Assembly: GCF_009363615.1 (NCBI RefSeq)
Contig: NZ_CP045385.1
Coordinates: 620,001 to 684,000 of the forward strand
DNA length: 64,000 bases
Source: Ruegeria sp. THAF33
Lineage (GTDB): Bacteria > Pseudomonadota > Alphaproteobacteria > Rhodobacterales > Rhodobacteraceae
Reading direction: 5' to 3'
In this document: positions 8,949 to 18,262 of the stretch, in pieces
How the letters are laid out: each line of letters starts with the position of its first letter
How positions within the stretch are numbered: the first letter of the stretch is position 1
Program-made: the position numbers and the translations under genes
The notes under the pieces: generated by a model
Database searches by the model: none
What the model was told of the DNA's origin: nothing
What the model saw: only the letters and a program-made list of their open reading frames with translations

Positions 8949-9983
8949 TCAGTGAGTTGCAGCAGCGATTTCGTCGAGCGCCATTTGCGCCAGAGGGGCC
9001 ACCAGCCCCTTGAACGCCATTGCGTTCTCGTTCGATGCGTTTCCCGCCAGCGCACGGCTGTAAACACCCTGTGCAATCGCAGCCATCCGGAAAAAGGAAA
9101 ACGCCAGATAGAAAGTCCAGTTTTCAATATCCGGCAGGTCACGCAGCGAACAATACCGCTCGATCATCTCAGCTTCGGAAGGGATGTTCAAAGCAGCGCG
9201 ATCCAGCCCTTGTAGCCCCCGGATCAGACCGGTGGGCGGCAATCTGAGACACACACAGAAATAGCCCAGATCAGCCATCGGGTGGCCCAGCGTCGACAGT
9301 TCCCAATCCAGAACCGCGGTGATCTGCGGGGCATCCGAAGCGAAGATAAAATTGTCTATGCGAAAGTCACCGTGGATCAGACTGACCGAACCGTCACCAT
9401 CGGGCAGGTTGCGGGACAGCCAGCCCATTAGCTGTTCCATCTCGGGAAGATTACTTGTTTCTGCGGCGCGATACTGTTTGGTCCAGCGGCTGTACTGGCG
9501 TTGGAAATAGTTTCCCGGCTTGCCGAAGTCCGACAGGCCGACGGCGCCTGTGTCAACCGAATGCAGCGCGGCCAGAACCCGGATCATTTCGTCGAACACC
9601 GGATGATGGTCGGCCACGTCCAACTCGGGCAGCGCCGGGTTCCAGAAGATACGGCCCTCCTGGAAGCTCATGACATAGAACATGGAACCGATGACTTCCG
9701 TGTCCTCACACAGCACGTAAGGTTTGGCGACCGGAACCGCAGTGCCATGAAGTGCCTTCAGAACACGATATTCCCGATCCACCGCATGGGCCGAAGGTAA
9801 CAGGTCACCTGGCGGTTTGCGGCGCAGCACGTATTTCGAACCACCGGCCTTCAGCAGATAGGTTGGGTTCGACTGCCCGCCCGAAAACTTTTGATAGGAC
9901 AATGGGCCGGCGAAGCCTTCGATATGGCGCCCCAAATATGTCGAAAGCCGCTCGGTATCGAGTTCGAGGCCGGATGAGGTCAT
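8949..9983 (-). CDS. Phosphotransferase family protein (APH-like, ACAD10/11 partner)
   Basis: Aminoglycoside-phosphotransferase-fold kinase of 344 residues. Key motifs are the ATP-binding lysine region SKYVLRRKPPGDLLPSAHAVDREYRVL, the catalytic loop LIHGDFRIDNFIF and the metal-binding LDWELSTLGHPMADLGY. The chosen ATG (9981-9983, protein MTSSGLELD) has a CGGAG site about 8 bases upstream; the frame continues further but that extension does not resemble the family. Likely phosphorylates the hydroxyl of a hydroxyacyl-CoA for the adjacent acyl-CoA dehydrogenase rather than an antibiotic. Divergent from a LysR gene that may control the pair. Confidence 0.88.
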   Translation of the reverse strand: MTSSGLELDTERLSTYLGRHIEGFAGPLSYQKFSGGQSNPTYLLKAGGSKYVLRRKPPGDLLPSAHAVDREYRVLKALHGTAVPVAKPYVLCEDTEVIGSMFYVMSFQEGRIFWNPALPELDVADHHPVFDEMIRVLAALHSVDTGAVGLSDFGKPGNYFQRQYSRWTKQYRAAETSNLPEMEQLMGWLSRNLPDGDGSVSLIHGDFRIDNFIFASDAPQITAVLDWELSTLGHPMADLGYFCVCLRLPPTGLIRGLQGLDRAALNIPSEAEMIERYCSLRDLPDIENWTFYLAFSFFRMAAIAQGVYSRALAGNASNENAMAFKGLVAPLAQMALDEIAAATH

Positions 9984-9994
9984 GCATGAAACTC

Positions 9995-10013
9995 CGTATT
10001 CCGCCAGGATACG
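9995..10013. promoter_or_regulatory. Short dyad in the LysR/phosphotransferase divergent region
   Basis: Arms CGTAT (9995-9999) and ATACG (10009-10013) with a 9-base spacer, immediately upstream of the phosphotransferase start and about 75-90 bases upstream of the LysR start. Divergent LysR genes usually bind such a site, but this one does not match the T-N11-A rule exactly, so it is only a candidate. Confidence 0.3.
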
Positions 10014-10086
10014 ATTCAGCTTACCGCCCCCAATGACATTTGTGAAATTTACTTGCATGATCGCCGGTATAAATCTGGTGAATGAC

Positions 10087-11022
10087 ATGACGACCAAGCT
10101 CAACAAGATAGACCTGAACCTTTTTGTTATTTTTGACGCCATCTACACCGAACGAAATCTGACCCGCGTTGCCGAACGCCTGTCGATCACGCAACCGGCC
10201 GTCAGCAACGCCCTGACCCGGTTGCGCAAGACACTGAACGACCCGCTTTTCGTGAAGACCAGCACGGGGATGCAGCCCACGGCCCTGGCAGAGAGCATTT
10301 CGGACAGGATCTCAGCCGCTCTTCACCAGTTGCAAGCCGCATCGGCGCAGGGTGAACGGTTCGACCCGTTCACCAGCAAACGGCTGTTCCGGGTCAGTTT
10401 GGTCGATCTTCACAGCCTCATCATCCTGCCCGGGCTTTTGTCCGGGTTTCAGCGCACGGCACCCCAGGTCGAACTCAGCCTCGTGCGCATTCCCCGCCGG
10501 GATACGCGCAAGGCGTTACAGCAGGGCACGATCGATATCGCGTCGGACATTCCGATGCCGGACAGTTCGGATCTGATCAGCCGGACCATCATGAAGGACC
10601 GCTATGTCTGTGCCATGCGACCCGACCACCCGCTGGGTTCGGGCCCATTGACGCTGGAGCGCTATCTTCAGCTGACACATCTGCATGTTTCCTCACGGCC
10701 TCAGGGGGCGAGTCCGGTCGACATCGTCCTGCGCAAACTGGGCGCACGGCGCAAACTCGGGCTTCAGATGCAAAGTTATCTGAACATCCGGGATATTCTG
10801 CACAAGACAGATATGGTTGCCACGCTGACCGAATGCAGCGCGCGTGAAATGGGGCTGCGCATGTTGAGGCTGCCGGTTGAAGTGCCTCCGATCGAACTTC
10901 GCCTTTATCGGCATATCCGGTCCGACGGCGACGAAGCCGTACAATGGATGTTCGACCAAATCGCAGGTCGCACCGTCAGCGCGAACGATACGGAACAGCA
11001 TCATAGGGTCGATCAGAATTGA
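10087..11022 (+). CDS. LysR family transcriptional regulator
   Basis: LysR-type regulator, 311 residues from the chosen ATG (MTTKLNKIDLNLFVIF). The N-terminal helix-turn-helix is at about residues 8-65 (LTRVAERLSITQPAVSNALTRLRK, DPLFVKTSTGMQPT); the rest is a periplasmic-binding-protein-like effector domain. The open frame extends upstream to 9982, but that part would overlap the divergent phosphotransferase start and does not fit the family, so I start at the ATG just before the conserved DLNLFV segment; no strong Shine-Dalgarno is visible, so the start is uncertain. By position it is the likely regulator of the phosphotransferase/acyl-CoA dehydrogenase pair. The effector domain resembles NodD/PcpR-like members with unknown ligands. 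Confidence 0.88.
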   Translation: MTTKLNKIDLNLFVIFDAIYTERNLTRVAERLSITQPAVSNALTRLRKTLNDPLFVKTSTGMQPTALAESISDRISAALHQLQAASAQGERFDPFTSKRLFRVSLVDLHSLIILPGLLSGFQRTAPQVELSLVRIPRRDTRKALQQGTIDIASDIPMPDSSDLISRTIMKDRYVCAMRPDHPLGSGPLTLERYLQLTHLHVSSRPQGASPVDIVLRKLGARRKLGLQMQSYLNIRDILHKTDMVATLTECSAREMGLRMLRLPVEVPPIELRLYRHIRSDGDEAVQWMFDQIAGRTVSANDTEQHHRVDQN

Positions 11023-11103
11023 TACGGAACCCCGGGCAACATGTGTCGTCAGGATATCGGAGGCGCCAACCGTCAGGTCCGCGAAACCTCAAGGTCGAAA
11101 ACA

Positions 11104-12399
11104 TCACGTATTGATCTGACTTTCAGACTTCTTGGGTAACGCGTCATAGGTCGCCTGAAGATAGGCAAAGCCATATCTTCGGTCAGGCTCCAGATGCGTC
11201 CCCTCTGCCCACTCGTTCCACGCGTTTATGAAAACGATTTTTTCGTCGGCACTGTATTTTTCCTGCGCAAGAACCTGGCGGCACAAATGTTCCGTCCAGC
11301 GCTTGTAGGCATCAATCGTGAACCGCCCCATAATCCGGGGGGCATCCTGATTGCGCGCGGTATTGTCCCACGAGAGCGTAGAGGACCGAAACAGCTTGTA
11401 CCGGGGTTCCGGCTTTTGAAGCTCTGCCTCGACCACGGCCTGGTAATCCAGAACGGCTCCTGTGAACTCTGGATTGTAGATCCCCATCTCATCCGTGATG
11501 TCGGTGCGCTTTACCTGATGCGGCGGGAACTCCATAGCAGCGTCAAAACCCAGTTTCTCGGGGTCGCCGATATCGAAAGTCTGGGCAGCTATGAGATACA
11601 GGTCCGGCTCGCCCCAGCTTTCTGCCTCTTTTCGCCAAGCTGCGGTTGTTTCCTCGATATTCGGTATGATGTTCGCTCGGTACACGATGAAAACCGGTTT
11701 CCCATCTATCCGAATATAACGCGGATCATCAAAATATTTGCGTACGTGACGCAGAAGGTTCAGGGAATCCTCGATCGAATGGTTCTGCGCGATAAGAACG
11801 TCGTGCGCCCGCCCGTCCCAGCGGCGCGTCCAGTTTTCGTTTGCCCATGTCAGGCAAAACGGCATGTCGACTTCCGGATTGCCTAACATTTGTTCGAGCG
11901 GGTGCTCCATCAGGGTCTTTCCGCCGAACCAGTAGTAGTAATAGGAGAACCCTCCTATCCCGTAAGACTTCGCGATCCGCGCCTGTTCGACCATGATTTC
12001 TGGCAACCGCAAGTCGTAGTAACCCAGATGAATCGGACAATGAGGTTGGTAATGGCCCGGATAATTCGGGACGGCCTTTCCGACATTGGACCATTCGGTA
12101 AAGCCTTTGCCCCACCATTCATCATTCTCTTTGAAGGGATGAAATTGCGGCAGGTAATGCGCAATCGCCCGCACTGCGGGTTCAGCTTTAGCAGGCGGGT
12201 CGAAGGGTTTGAATTCGTCGGCCCGACCGATGGCTTCAAAACCCTGCCTGTTGGATTGCCCCGGTTTGTCCCAACCCCTTTTGGGGTCTCTTTTCTTGGC
12301 TGAATTTCTGAACCGCCTTGCCGTACGTGGCGACAAAGGTGGGCTGAGTTTCGACGCTGCGGTCAGCAAATAGTAAAGCAGGGTATCTTTGATGGACAT
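11104..12399 (-). CDS. WbsX-like protein, GH99-like domain (copy 1)
   Basis: Protein of 431 residues from the ATG at 12397-12399, in the family of WbsX-like proteins encoded in O-antigen and capsule clusters, with a glycoside-hydrolase-99-like barrel. Conserved segments are HYLPQFHP, NDEWWGKGFTEW, FSYYYYWFGGK, CLTWANENWTRRWDG and FINAWNEWAEGTHLEPD. A basic N-terminal extension of about 95 residues precedes the domain; copy 2 lacks it. The family is often annotated as glycosyltransferase, but the reaction is not established. It is the last gene of the methyltransferase-WbsX2-WbsX1 run and probably acts on surface polysaccharide. The frame extends upstream to 12483; the extra residues do not look like family sequence. 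Confidence 0.85.
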   Translation of the reverse strand: MSIKDTLLYYLLTAASKLSPPLSPRTARRFRNSAKKRDPKRGWDKPGQSNRQGFEAIGRADEFKPFDPPAKAEPAVRAIAHYLPQFHPFKENDEWWGKGFTEWSNVGKAVPNYPGHYQPHCPIHLGYYDLRLPEIMVEQARIAKSYGIGGFSYYYYWFGGKTLMEHPLEQMLGNPEVDMPFCLTWANENWTRRWDGRAHDVLIAQNHSIEDSLNLLRHVRKYFDDPRYIRIDGKPVFIVYRANIIPNIEETTAAWRKEAESWGEPDLYLIAAQTFDIGDPEKLGFDAAMEFPPHQVKRTDITDEMGIYNPEFTGAVLDYQAVVEAELQKPEPRYKLFRSSTLSWDNTARNQDAPRIMGRFTIDAYKRWTEHLCRQVLAQEKYSADEKIVFINAWNEWAEGTHLEPDRRYGFAYLQATYDALPKKSESQINT

Positions 12400-12528
12400 G
12401 CAGTTTCTCGTACTAAGGCGCGTCGTGCCGACTATGACAAAGAGAACCTGTTTCTCTACGCAATTCACGAGACAGAGTTGCATGAAAAGTACTTGGGACT
12501 TTCATGCAACCCAATCCAACGTGGTTTT

Positions 12529-13794
12529 CTATTTTGTACGGGCCGCGGACAGCCATTGCTTCAGCAAGCGACCGCTGACCGTATCACGCACAAGGCGGAA
12601 AGCTCGTTTGGTCAACGGCTTATTGGCACCATATGGGACAGGATGCGCATTGCCTTCCGTAGTTTCGCCACGGCGCGAAATTTCGGGGACACCCACATGC
12701 GTCCAGTCGGTCAGCTTTGAACCTTGGAGAGCGGCCTTGGTCGCATGCAAAAACGCATGCCCGTACTCGCGATCCGGTTCCAGATGGCATCCTTCAGCCC
12801 ATTCATTCCATGCATTCACAAAAACGAAACGTTCTTGATCAGGGAAGTCCTGGGCGGTTTTGCGCAAGGTACGCGAAAGCCAATATTCATAGTTTTCCGG
12901 CGTTCCGTTCAAAACGATCATAGCATTTTCCTTCCGCCGGGCAGTGTTGTCCCAGGACGGAAAAACCGACCGATGAACGTTGTTCTCAGGCCCATAGCTG
13001 TGACCCAGATACTGTTCTGCGATGTCGGAAAAATCGACGCAGTGGCCTTGGAAATCGTCGAACAAGTCCACTTCTGGCGAGAGGTTGGGCACGTTGATGC
13101 TGTGGGGCGGGAACTCAACACCGGAATCAAACCCGTATGACGCGTAATCCCAGTTTCGGTGCGTCAGCGCACAGGCCAGATGTATTTTCGGAATTCCAAC
13201 AGACGCGCAATAGTCACGCCAAACCTGCACGGTTTTGCGCGAGTTCTTCAGATGCTGCGGCCGATAAACAATTAGGAACGGAGCGCCATCTACCGTTATG
13301 TAGCGGGGATCCCGGAAAAACGGCTCGATCGACTTAATGAACTCCAGATCATCTTCTGGCTTGTATTTCTGTTCAATGAGAATCTCGTGCTCGGCCGCAT
13401 CCCAGCGGCGTGTCCAGTTCTCATTCGCCCAGCAAAGGCAGAACGGCATATCGCTTTCGGGATCCGCAAGCATTTCGTCGACGGGCCGCTCAAGAAGTCT
13501 TTTCCCGGAAAACCAGTAATAGTGATAGCAGAATCCATCAATTCCGCTGGCTTTGGCCATCTCAATCTGCTCAAGCCGCGTTTCGCGGACCCGCAGGTCA
13601 TAAAACCCCAAATCCGTAGGAAGATGAGGTTGATAATGCCCGGTGAAAAGCGGCTTTGCTTTTGCAACATTTGTCCACTCGGTGAACCCTTTGCCCCACC
13701 ATTCATCGTTCTCCGGGATCGGGTGGAACTGAGGAAGGTAGAAGGCAATTGTCCTGATTTTGCCGAATTCGCGATCCGCGGTGTTTGAGGACAT
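12529..13794 (-). CDS. WbsX-like protein, GH99-like domain (copy 2)
   Basis: Paralogue of the downstream gene, 421 residues, with the domain starting almost at the N-terminus: FYLPQFHPIPENDEWWGKGF, FCYHYYWFSGKRLLERP, LCWANENWTRRWDAAEHE and FVNAWNEWAEGCHLEPDREYGHAFL. The two copies share motif order and many residues, so they arose by duplication, but differ enough to have different acceptors. About 70 C-terminal residues beyond the domain are unique and basic. Its ATG overlaps the methyltransferase stop by one base (TAATG at 13792-13796), so the two are translationally coupled. Presumed role is in building or trimming surface glycan; the reaction is unproven. Confidence 0.85.
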   Translation of the reverse strand: MSSNTADREFGKIRTIAFYLPQFHPIPENDEWWGKGFTEWTNVAKAKPLFTGHYQPHLPTDLGFYDLRVRETRLEQIEMAKASGIDGFCYHYYWFSGKRLLERPVDEMLADPESDMPFCLCWANENWTRRWDAAEHEILIEQKYKPEDDLEFIKSIEPFFRDPRYITVDGAPFLIVYRPQHLKNSRKTVQVWRDYCASVGIPKIHLACALTHRNWDYASYGFDSGVEFPPHSINVPNLSPEVDLFDDFQGHCVDFSDIAEQYLGHSYGPENNVHRSVFPSWDNTARRKENAMIVLNGTPENYEYWLSRTLRKTAQDFPDQERFVFVNAWNEWAEGCHLEPDREYGHAFLHATKAALQGSKLTDWTHVGVPEISRRGETTEGNAHPVPYGANKPLTKRAFRLVRDTVSGRLLKQWLSAARTK

Positions 13795-14708
13795 TACTTC
13801 TTCAACCCCAACAGCCGCGCCAGCGATTTTTTTTTCTTCTTGGCCAGTGGTCCGGGCTCGACTCGGGAAGCGGTGCTCGTGTCCACCGGCCCGATAGTCG
13901 ATTGCAGATCAATCTCTTCGGACAGGGGCAGACCTGCCATCATGTTGGTCCAATGCTGCCGGGTCTCTTCATCGGGTTGTTCGACGGGCAAGCCCATCAG
14001 GTAGATGTCATTCTCAGCGCGTTCCTTGGGGACCGATCTGCTTACGACCTGGAAAACATGGGAATAGCGATTGCGCTGCAATGCGGCCTGAACATCCTGT
14101 GGCAAACGGCTCCAGCGTTGACAAAACTCCGTCATCTCTGGCGTACGAACCACGAACTCAGCTTGTTCAATGCTCATACCCTGCGAATTAAGCAGATGCT
14201 GTACGTTTTTGATGCCGAAAAACCGGACATGGGTCCGATCCAGCAGGCCCCAGTCACGGTATTCGAAATCTTCATCGACAAGACAACCGGCAATGGCTGC
14301 ATGGCCAACATGCGGCAACGAAAGAATCACCGATCCCGTGTCGTTCAACAGCGATTTCATGCCTGAAAGAACGCTCCACGGGTCGTAAACGTGTTCCAGA
14401 ACGTCCGCTGCGATCACGTAGTCGAATACCCCGTCTTTCTCGCGAACGATGTCACTCCATGAAGCATCGTTGAGATCCATCGGGTACACAGAACGTGCAA
14501 ACGGCTTTAGCTTTTCGATCGCCGAAGGGTCGATCTCAAGCGCCACAACATCACATTCCAATGTGCCGGAAAGATGGCGTGTGATCGAACCTGGCCCGGC
14601 CCCAATCTCAAGCACCTTGGACCCGGGCTTTACCATGCGCAGCACGCGTGCGGGTGCTACATCACTGTTCATATCAATGTCGTATTCGTAAGTGTGTCTA
14701 TCGCTCAC
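13794..14708 (-). CDS. Class I SAM-dependent methyltransferase
   Basis: Methyltransferase of 304 residues with motif I VLEIGAGPGSITRHL, an acidic motif II end (VVALEIDPSA) and motif IV-like FDYVIAADVLEHV. I start it at a GTG (14706-14708, protein starting MSDRHTYEYDIDMNSD) because a GGAAG site lies upstream and the N-terminus then matches the pattern of related proteins; the frame is open further to 14873. The C-terminus has a poly-lysine stretch (KKKKK) followed by SLARLLGLKK, unusual for a soluble enzyme and possibly a membrane-surface contact. Located at the head of the WbsX pair, it probably methylates a sugar or glycan terminus. Confidence 0.82.
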   Translation of the reverse strand: MSDRHTYEYDIDMNSDVAPARVLRMVKPGSKVLEIGAGPGSITRHLSGTLECDVVALEIDPSAIEKLKPFARSVYPMDLNDASWSDIVREKDGVFDYVIAADVLEHVYDPWSVLSGMKSLLNDTGSVILSLPHVGHAAIAGCLVDEDFEYRDWGLLDRTHVRFFGIKNVQHLLNSQGMSIEQAEFVVRTPEMTEFCQRWSRLPQDVQAALQRNRYSHVFQVVSRSVPKERAENDIYLMGLPVEQPDEETRQHWTNMMAGLPLSEEIDLQSTIGPVDTSTASRVEPGPLAKKKKKSLARLLGLKK

Positions 14709-15585
14709 TGCAATTCTTCCGTGATGCTTATTTCGTGCTTCAATTCGGCTGCTATATAGTTTGGTCTGGTTCTGCAATCCCCAATACCAAACCGATACGT
14801 AAGGCTTTGGATGTTGTACCCTAATTATGCTCAGTTCAGCAGTCACTGTTGCACAAAACTCCTTTAGCAGCAATGACCCCTCGCCCGGGGGTTATTCACA
14901 CCAATTACGCTGTGCAACCAACGTCTAAGAAACCTATTTTGACTGAGTTCTGTTTTGTAGCCTTTTCAGCAATAGTACCGGTGCACGCATGAGCGTCGAA
15001 TGGAGCCTCGTGGTTTCCTGCCGAATTTCAGTGGAGGTATGCTTAATACATTTTTTCAATAACTTACCGATATCTCGAGAAACCACGGTTTGAGCACTTT
15101 ATGGCTTGCAATTGCGCGCTGGATGCTGAGCGGAAAGGCTTGCGTCTGCAACAATTTGCTGAGCCTACAGATCACCGCCAACGCATTCACCCTGGCAAAT
15201 AGATTACGCCAGAATTCCGATATCGCCTTAAGGGCATGTAACGACTTACTGGTTTCAACCCGGCGACAAGCAACAATCTGCTCATTCACCACGGCCGCCG
15301 GAAATCGAAAAAATCCAAGGAGGAAATCCTGCCGCTCCGATCAAAAAAGGCTTTGCATCCCCTAACGCGGCTTTGCCATTCTGCCATGCTTGATGATCGG
15401 TTTTCTGCCTTCGTCTCACCGGGGAAAAACCATTTCAATCATTTCTCAGATTGCCGCCGCTGAACGCACAGGATCACAGACCGTATTCAGCAGCCCGGAT
15501 CCGTCGTACTGGAACCGGGGTTGACCCTAACTGTGTTTGCGAGGAAGTAACGATCAGGCCCATTCCACAGATACGGCAGGCAGGA
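14709..15585. other. Long intergenic region, no supported gene
   Basis: About 880 bases between the methyltransferase and the divergent glycosyltransferase. It is less GC-rich than its surroundings in places and is crossed by short ORFs on both strands (for example 15090-15365 plus, 15056-15292 minus) that have no recognisable motif or ribosome binding site. It must hold the promoter of the methyltransferase/WbsX operon and that of the GT2 gene. A segment near 14850 (TGTTGCACAAAACTCC) looks vaguely like an insertion-sequence end, but no partner end or transposase remnant was found. Confidence 0.5.
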
Positions 15586-16440
15586 TTGTCACAGATTACG
15601 ATCATAAGCGTTTGTTACAACAGCAGTGGTGTACTGCCGGAGATGCTGAATTCCATCCCAGAGGGCGTGCCAACAATTTTGGTCGACAATGGCTCGGATG
15701 ATATAGAAGCGGTTCGGCAAATGGCCGAGGCACATGGCGCAACTCTGATCGAAAGCCCCGACAACATCGGGTTTGGCCGCGCATGCAACCTTGGTGCCGC
15801 CAAGGCGACAACGGACCTGCTTTTATTTCTGAACCCGGATTCCCACTTGCTGCCCGGAGCATTGGACGCGTTGCAAGAGGGGGCCGACAATCATCCCGAT
15901 GCGTCAGCCTTCAACCCTGCAATTCTGGACCGGAAGGGGGCACCTCGTTTCAGGCGATACAGTGTGATCATTCCCCGAAATGAAACCCTGCCCAGGAAAA
16001 CAGCCGATTCCGACTTTGAATTGCCGGTCCTCGTCGGCGCCGCCTTCCTGGTCCGCCGCGAAGCGTTCGAAGCGGTCGGCGGGTTTGATCCCGAAATCTT
16101 TCTGTATCATGAAGACGATGATCTGAGCCTGCGGCTCAAAGCCGTTTGCGGGCCACTTTACTACGTTCACAACGCTCAGATGCGCCACGCCAGAGGCAAA
16201 TCCTCGCCGGGAAGCCCAGCCATCGCTGGCCTGAAGGGCTGGTATATGGGGCAATCGCGCGTTTACGTCGCCCGCAAGCATGAAGTCCCGATGGCCTTCG
16301 GTCGGGCCCTGGCATCGGCGCTACTGCAAGTGCTGTCTCCGGCTGTTTTGTTTTCAGCGAGAAAACGCGCCAAACAATGGGCCTTCTTGCGCGGCGTTTG
16401 GCATGGACGGAATGCCCGACCAGCCCCGTTCAGACCTTGA
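15586..16440 (+). CDS. Glycosyltransferase family 2 protein
   Basis: GT2 (GT-A fold) transferase resembling bacterial rhamnosyltransferases. The segments ITIISVCYNSSGVLPEML, ILVDNGSDD, SPDNIGFGRACNLGA, LLFLNPDSHLLPGAL (DXD-like Asp) and GAAFLVRREAFEAVGGFDPEIFLYHEDDDLSLRL are diagnostic. No ATG lies upstream of the domain. I prefer the TTG at 15586, which gives the N-terminus MSQITIISVCYN expected for the family (284 residues); the frame is also open from a TTG at 15451. It converges with the rml operon, which makes dTDP-rhamnose as a plausible donor. The start is uncertain. Confidence 0.83.
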   Translation: MSQITIISVCYNSSGVLPEMLNSIPEGVPTILVDNGSDDIEAVRQMAEAHGATLIESPDNIGFGRACNLGAAKATTDLLLFLNPDSHLLPGALDALQEGADNHPDASAFNPAILDRKGAPRFRRYSVIIPRNETLPRKTADSDFELPVLVGAAFLVRREAFEAVGGFDPEIFLYHEDDDLSLRLKAVCGPLYYVHNAQMRHARGKSSPGSPAIAGLKGWYMGQSRVYVARKHEVPMAFGRALASALLQVLSPAVLFSARKRAKQWAFLRGVWHGRNARPAPFRP

Positions 16441-16513
16441 TCACAAAGCGTGAAGCAGTTTGCAGCCCACGCAAATTCCAGCCTGAACACGTAACCATGA
16501 GACAGGTCGCGGC

Positions 16514-17380
16514 CTAGCTCAGAAGCCCTTTCAGATAGGTGCCGTAAGTGGACTTGGCGAACAGGCGCGCGCGAGCCTCAAGAGCCTCGTCGTCGATCCA
16601 GCCATTTGCCCATGCGATTTCATCCAGGCTACCGGTCTGCATACCCTGACGTTCCGTGATCGTGCGCACGAAATTTCCCGCATCCAGCAAAGACCCGTGC
16701 GTGCCGGTATCCAGCCAGGCAAAACCGCGCCCCATGGTCTGCACATCCAGCAAACCTTCGTCCAGATACATTTCCAGCAGCGACGTGATTTCCAGCTCGC
16801 CGCGATCTGACGGTTTGACCTCATGTGCGCGGGCCGGAGCGTCGCCATCCAGAAAATAAAGACCCGTCACCGCGTAATTCGACGGAGGCACCTTGGGTTT
16901 TTCGACGATCGCGCGGGCTTTGTTCCCTTCGAAATCCACAACGCCGTAGCGTTCTGGATCAGCGACCCGATACGCAAAAACCGTACCGCCGCGCTTCAGT
17001 TGATCCGCCTCGAGCAGCAGGTCCGGAAGGCCATGTCCGAAGAAGATGTTGTCACCCAGAATCAACGCAGACGGGGCACCGTCCAGAAAATCCTCGGCCA
17101 GAGTATAAGCCTGCGCCAGACCGTCAGGAGACGGTTGTACGATCCATGTCAAGGACAAACCGTATTGACTGCCATCTCCCAACAGGCGCTGAAACTGATC
17201 CTGATCCTGGGGGGTGGTGATGATCGCGATTTCGCGGATCTGCGACAGCATCAAAACACTCAGCGGGTAAAAGATCATCGGCTTGTCGTAGATCGGCAGC
17301 AATTGCTTCGATATCGCCATGGTGATCGGGTAAAGCCGGGTTCCGGACCCACCGGCAAGAATAATGCCTTTGCGCTGCAT
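16514..17380 (-). CDS. rmlA: Glucose-1-phosphate thymidylyltransferase
   Basis: Converts glucose-1-phosphate and dTTP to dTDP-glucose, the first step of dTDP-L-rhamnose synthesis. 288 residues. Motifs: GIILAGGSGTRLYPIT (nucleotide-binding), SKQLLPIYDKPMIFYPLS, LGDNIFFGHGL and RGFAWLDTGTHGSLLDA. The ATG at 17378-17380 has an AAAGGA site; a longer frame starts with TTG and was not used. It is last in the operon rmlC-B-D-A, 18 bases after rmlD. Full length for the family; the product acts in the cytoplasm. Confidence 0.95.
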   Translation of the reverse strand: MQRKGIILAGGSGTRLYPITMAISKQLLPIYDKPMIFYPLSVLMLSQIREIAIITTPQDQDQFQRLLGDGSQYGLSLTWIVQPSPDGLAQAYTLAEDFLDGAPSALILGDNIFFGHGLPDLLLEADQLKRGGTVFAYRVADPERYGVVDFEGNKARAIVEKPKVPPSNYAVTGLYFLDGDAPARAHEVKPSDRGELEITSLLEMYLDEGLLDVQTMGRGFAWLDTGTHGSLLDAGNFVRTITERQGMQTGSLDEIAWANGWIDDEALEARARLFAKSTYGTYLKGLLS

Positions 17381-17398
17381 AATCTGTCCTTTCAAGGT

Positions 17399-18262
17399 TC
17401 AGCTGGTCGCTGACTTCAACTCGCTCAATATCTCGGCCAGTCCGGCTTTCCAGTCGGGTCTCTGGATTCCGAACACATTTTCCAGCCGCGAACAGTCCAT
17501 ACGTGAGTTCAGCGGCCTGGGTGCCGGCGTTGGGTAAGCCTCAGTTGGAATATCCTCGATTTCGACCGACAAGCCGGATTGAGAAACAACTTCACGGGCG
17601 AAATCCGCCCAGCTGGCATCAGGTGCACCGGAATAGTGAAACACCCCCCCTTTGGCTTCGAGGCCAGCCTTGGCCATTTTCAGCAAGGTTTCGGCGATGT
17701 CTGCAGCAGGTGTTGGCCCGCCGATCTGATCTGCGACGATGGTCAGCTTGTCACGGGTTTCTGCCAGTCGGCGAATGGTCTTTGCAAAGTTCTTTCCGTG
17801 GGCCGAAAACACCCAGCTTGTGCGCAAAATGGCATAGTGACCGCCAGCCTCTGCGATCTGGTGTTCGCCGTCCAGCTTTGTTCGACCATAGGCCCCCAAG
17901 GGCCCGGTGGGGTCATCGGTGTTCCAGAGGGTCGTACCAGAGCCGTCAAAAACGTAATCCGTGGAAATATGCAGAAAAGGCAGGTCGCGGGCCGCGGCGG
18001 CGCGCGCCATTGCACCGGGTGAATCTCCGTTGATCCGTTGCGCCAGGTCGCTTTCCTCTTCGGCCTGGTCCACCGCCGTATAGGCGGCCGCATTGATGAT
18101 CACGTCCGCATCCGTATGCCGGATGGCGTCTGCACATTGCGACGGGTCAGACAGGTCCGCCGCGGCGCGATCCAGAGCTTCAACCAGGACACCATGCGCC
18201 TGTCCGCGACGTCGCAACTCGGTCGCCACCTGCCCCCCGTGGCCGAACACCAGCGCCTTCAT
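17399..18262 (-). CDS. rmlD: dTDP-4-dehydrorhamnose reductase
   Basis: NAD(P)H-dependent short-chain reductase that completes dTDP-L-rhamnose. 287 residues. The N-terminal [11 protein letters not shown] replaces the usual G-x-x-G-x-x-G nucleotide loop in the RmlD way; [31 protein letters not shown] and the catalytic YGRTK are all present, with LRTSWVFS following. The ATG overlaps the rmlB stop by ATGA (18259-18262), so it is coupled to rmlB. Confidence 0.95.
   Translation of the reverse strand: MKALVFGHGGQVATELRRRGQAHGVLVEALDRAAADLSDPSQCADAIRHTDADVIINAAAYTAVDQAEEESDLAQRINGDSPGAMARAAAARDLPFLHISTDYVFDGSGTTLWNTDDPTGPLGAYGRTKLDGEHQIAEAGGHYAILRTSWVFSAHGKNFAKTIRRLAETRDKLTIVADQIGGPTPAADIAETLLKMAKAGLEAKGGVFHYSGAPDASWADFAREVVSQSGLSVEIEDIPTEAYPTPAPRPLNSRMDCSRLENVFGIQRPDWKAGLAEILSELKSATS

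Noticed and set aside
14840-14870. Insertion-sequence-end-like TGTTGCACAAAACTCC
   Set aside because: No second inverted end and no transposase remnant nearby.
15056-15292. Minus-strand 78-residue ORF in the large gap
   Set aside because: No recognised family, no ribosome site, overlapping another short ORF on the other strand.
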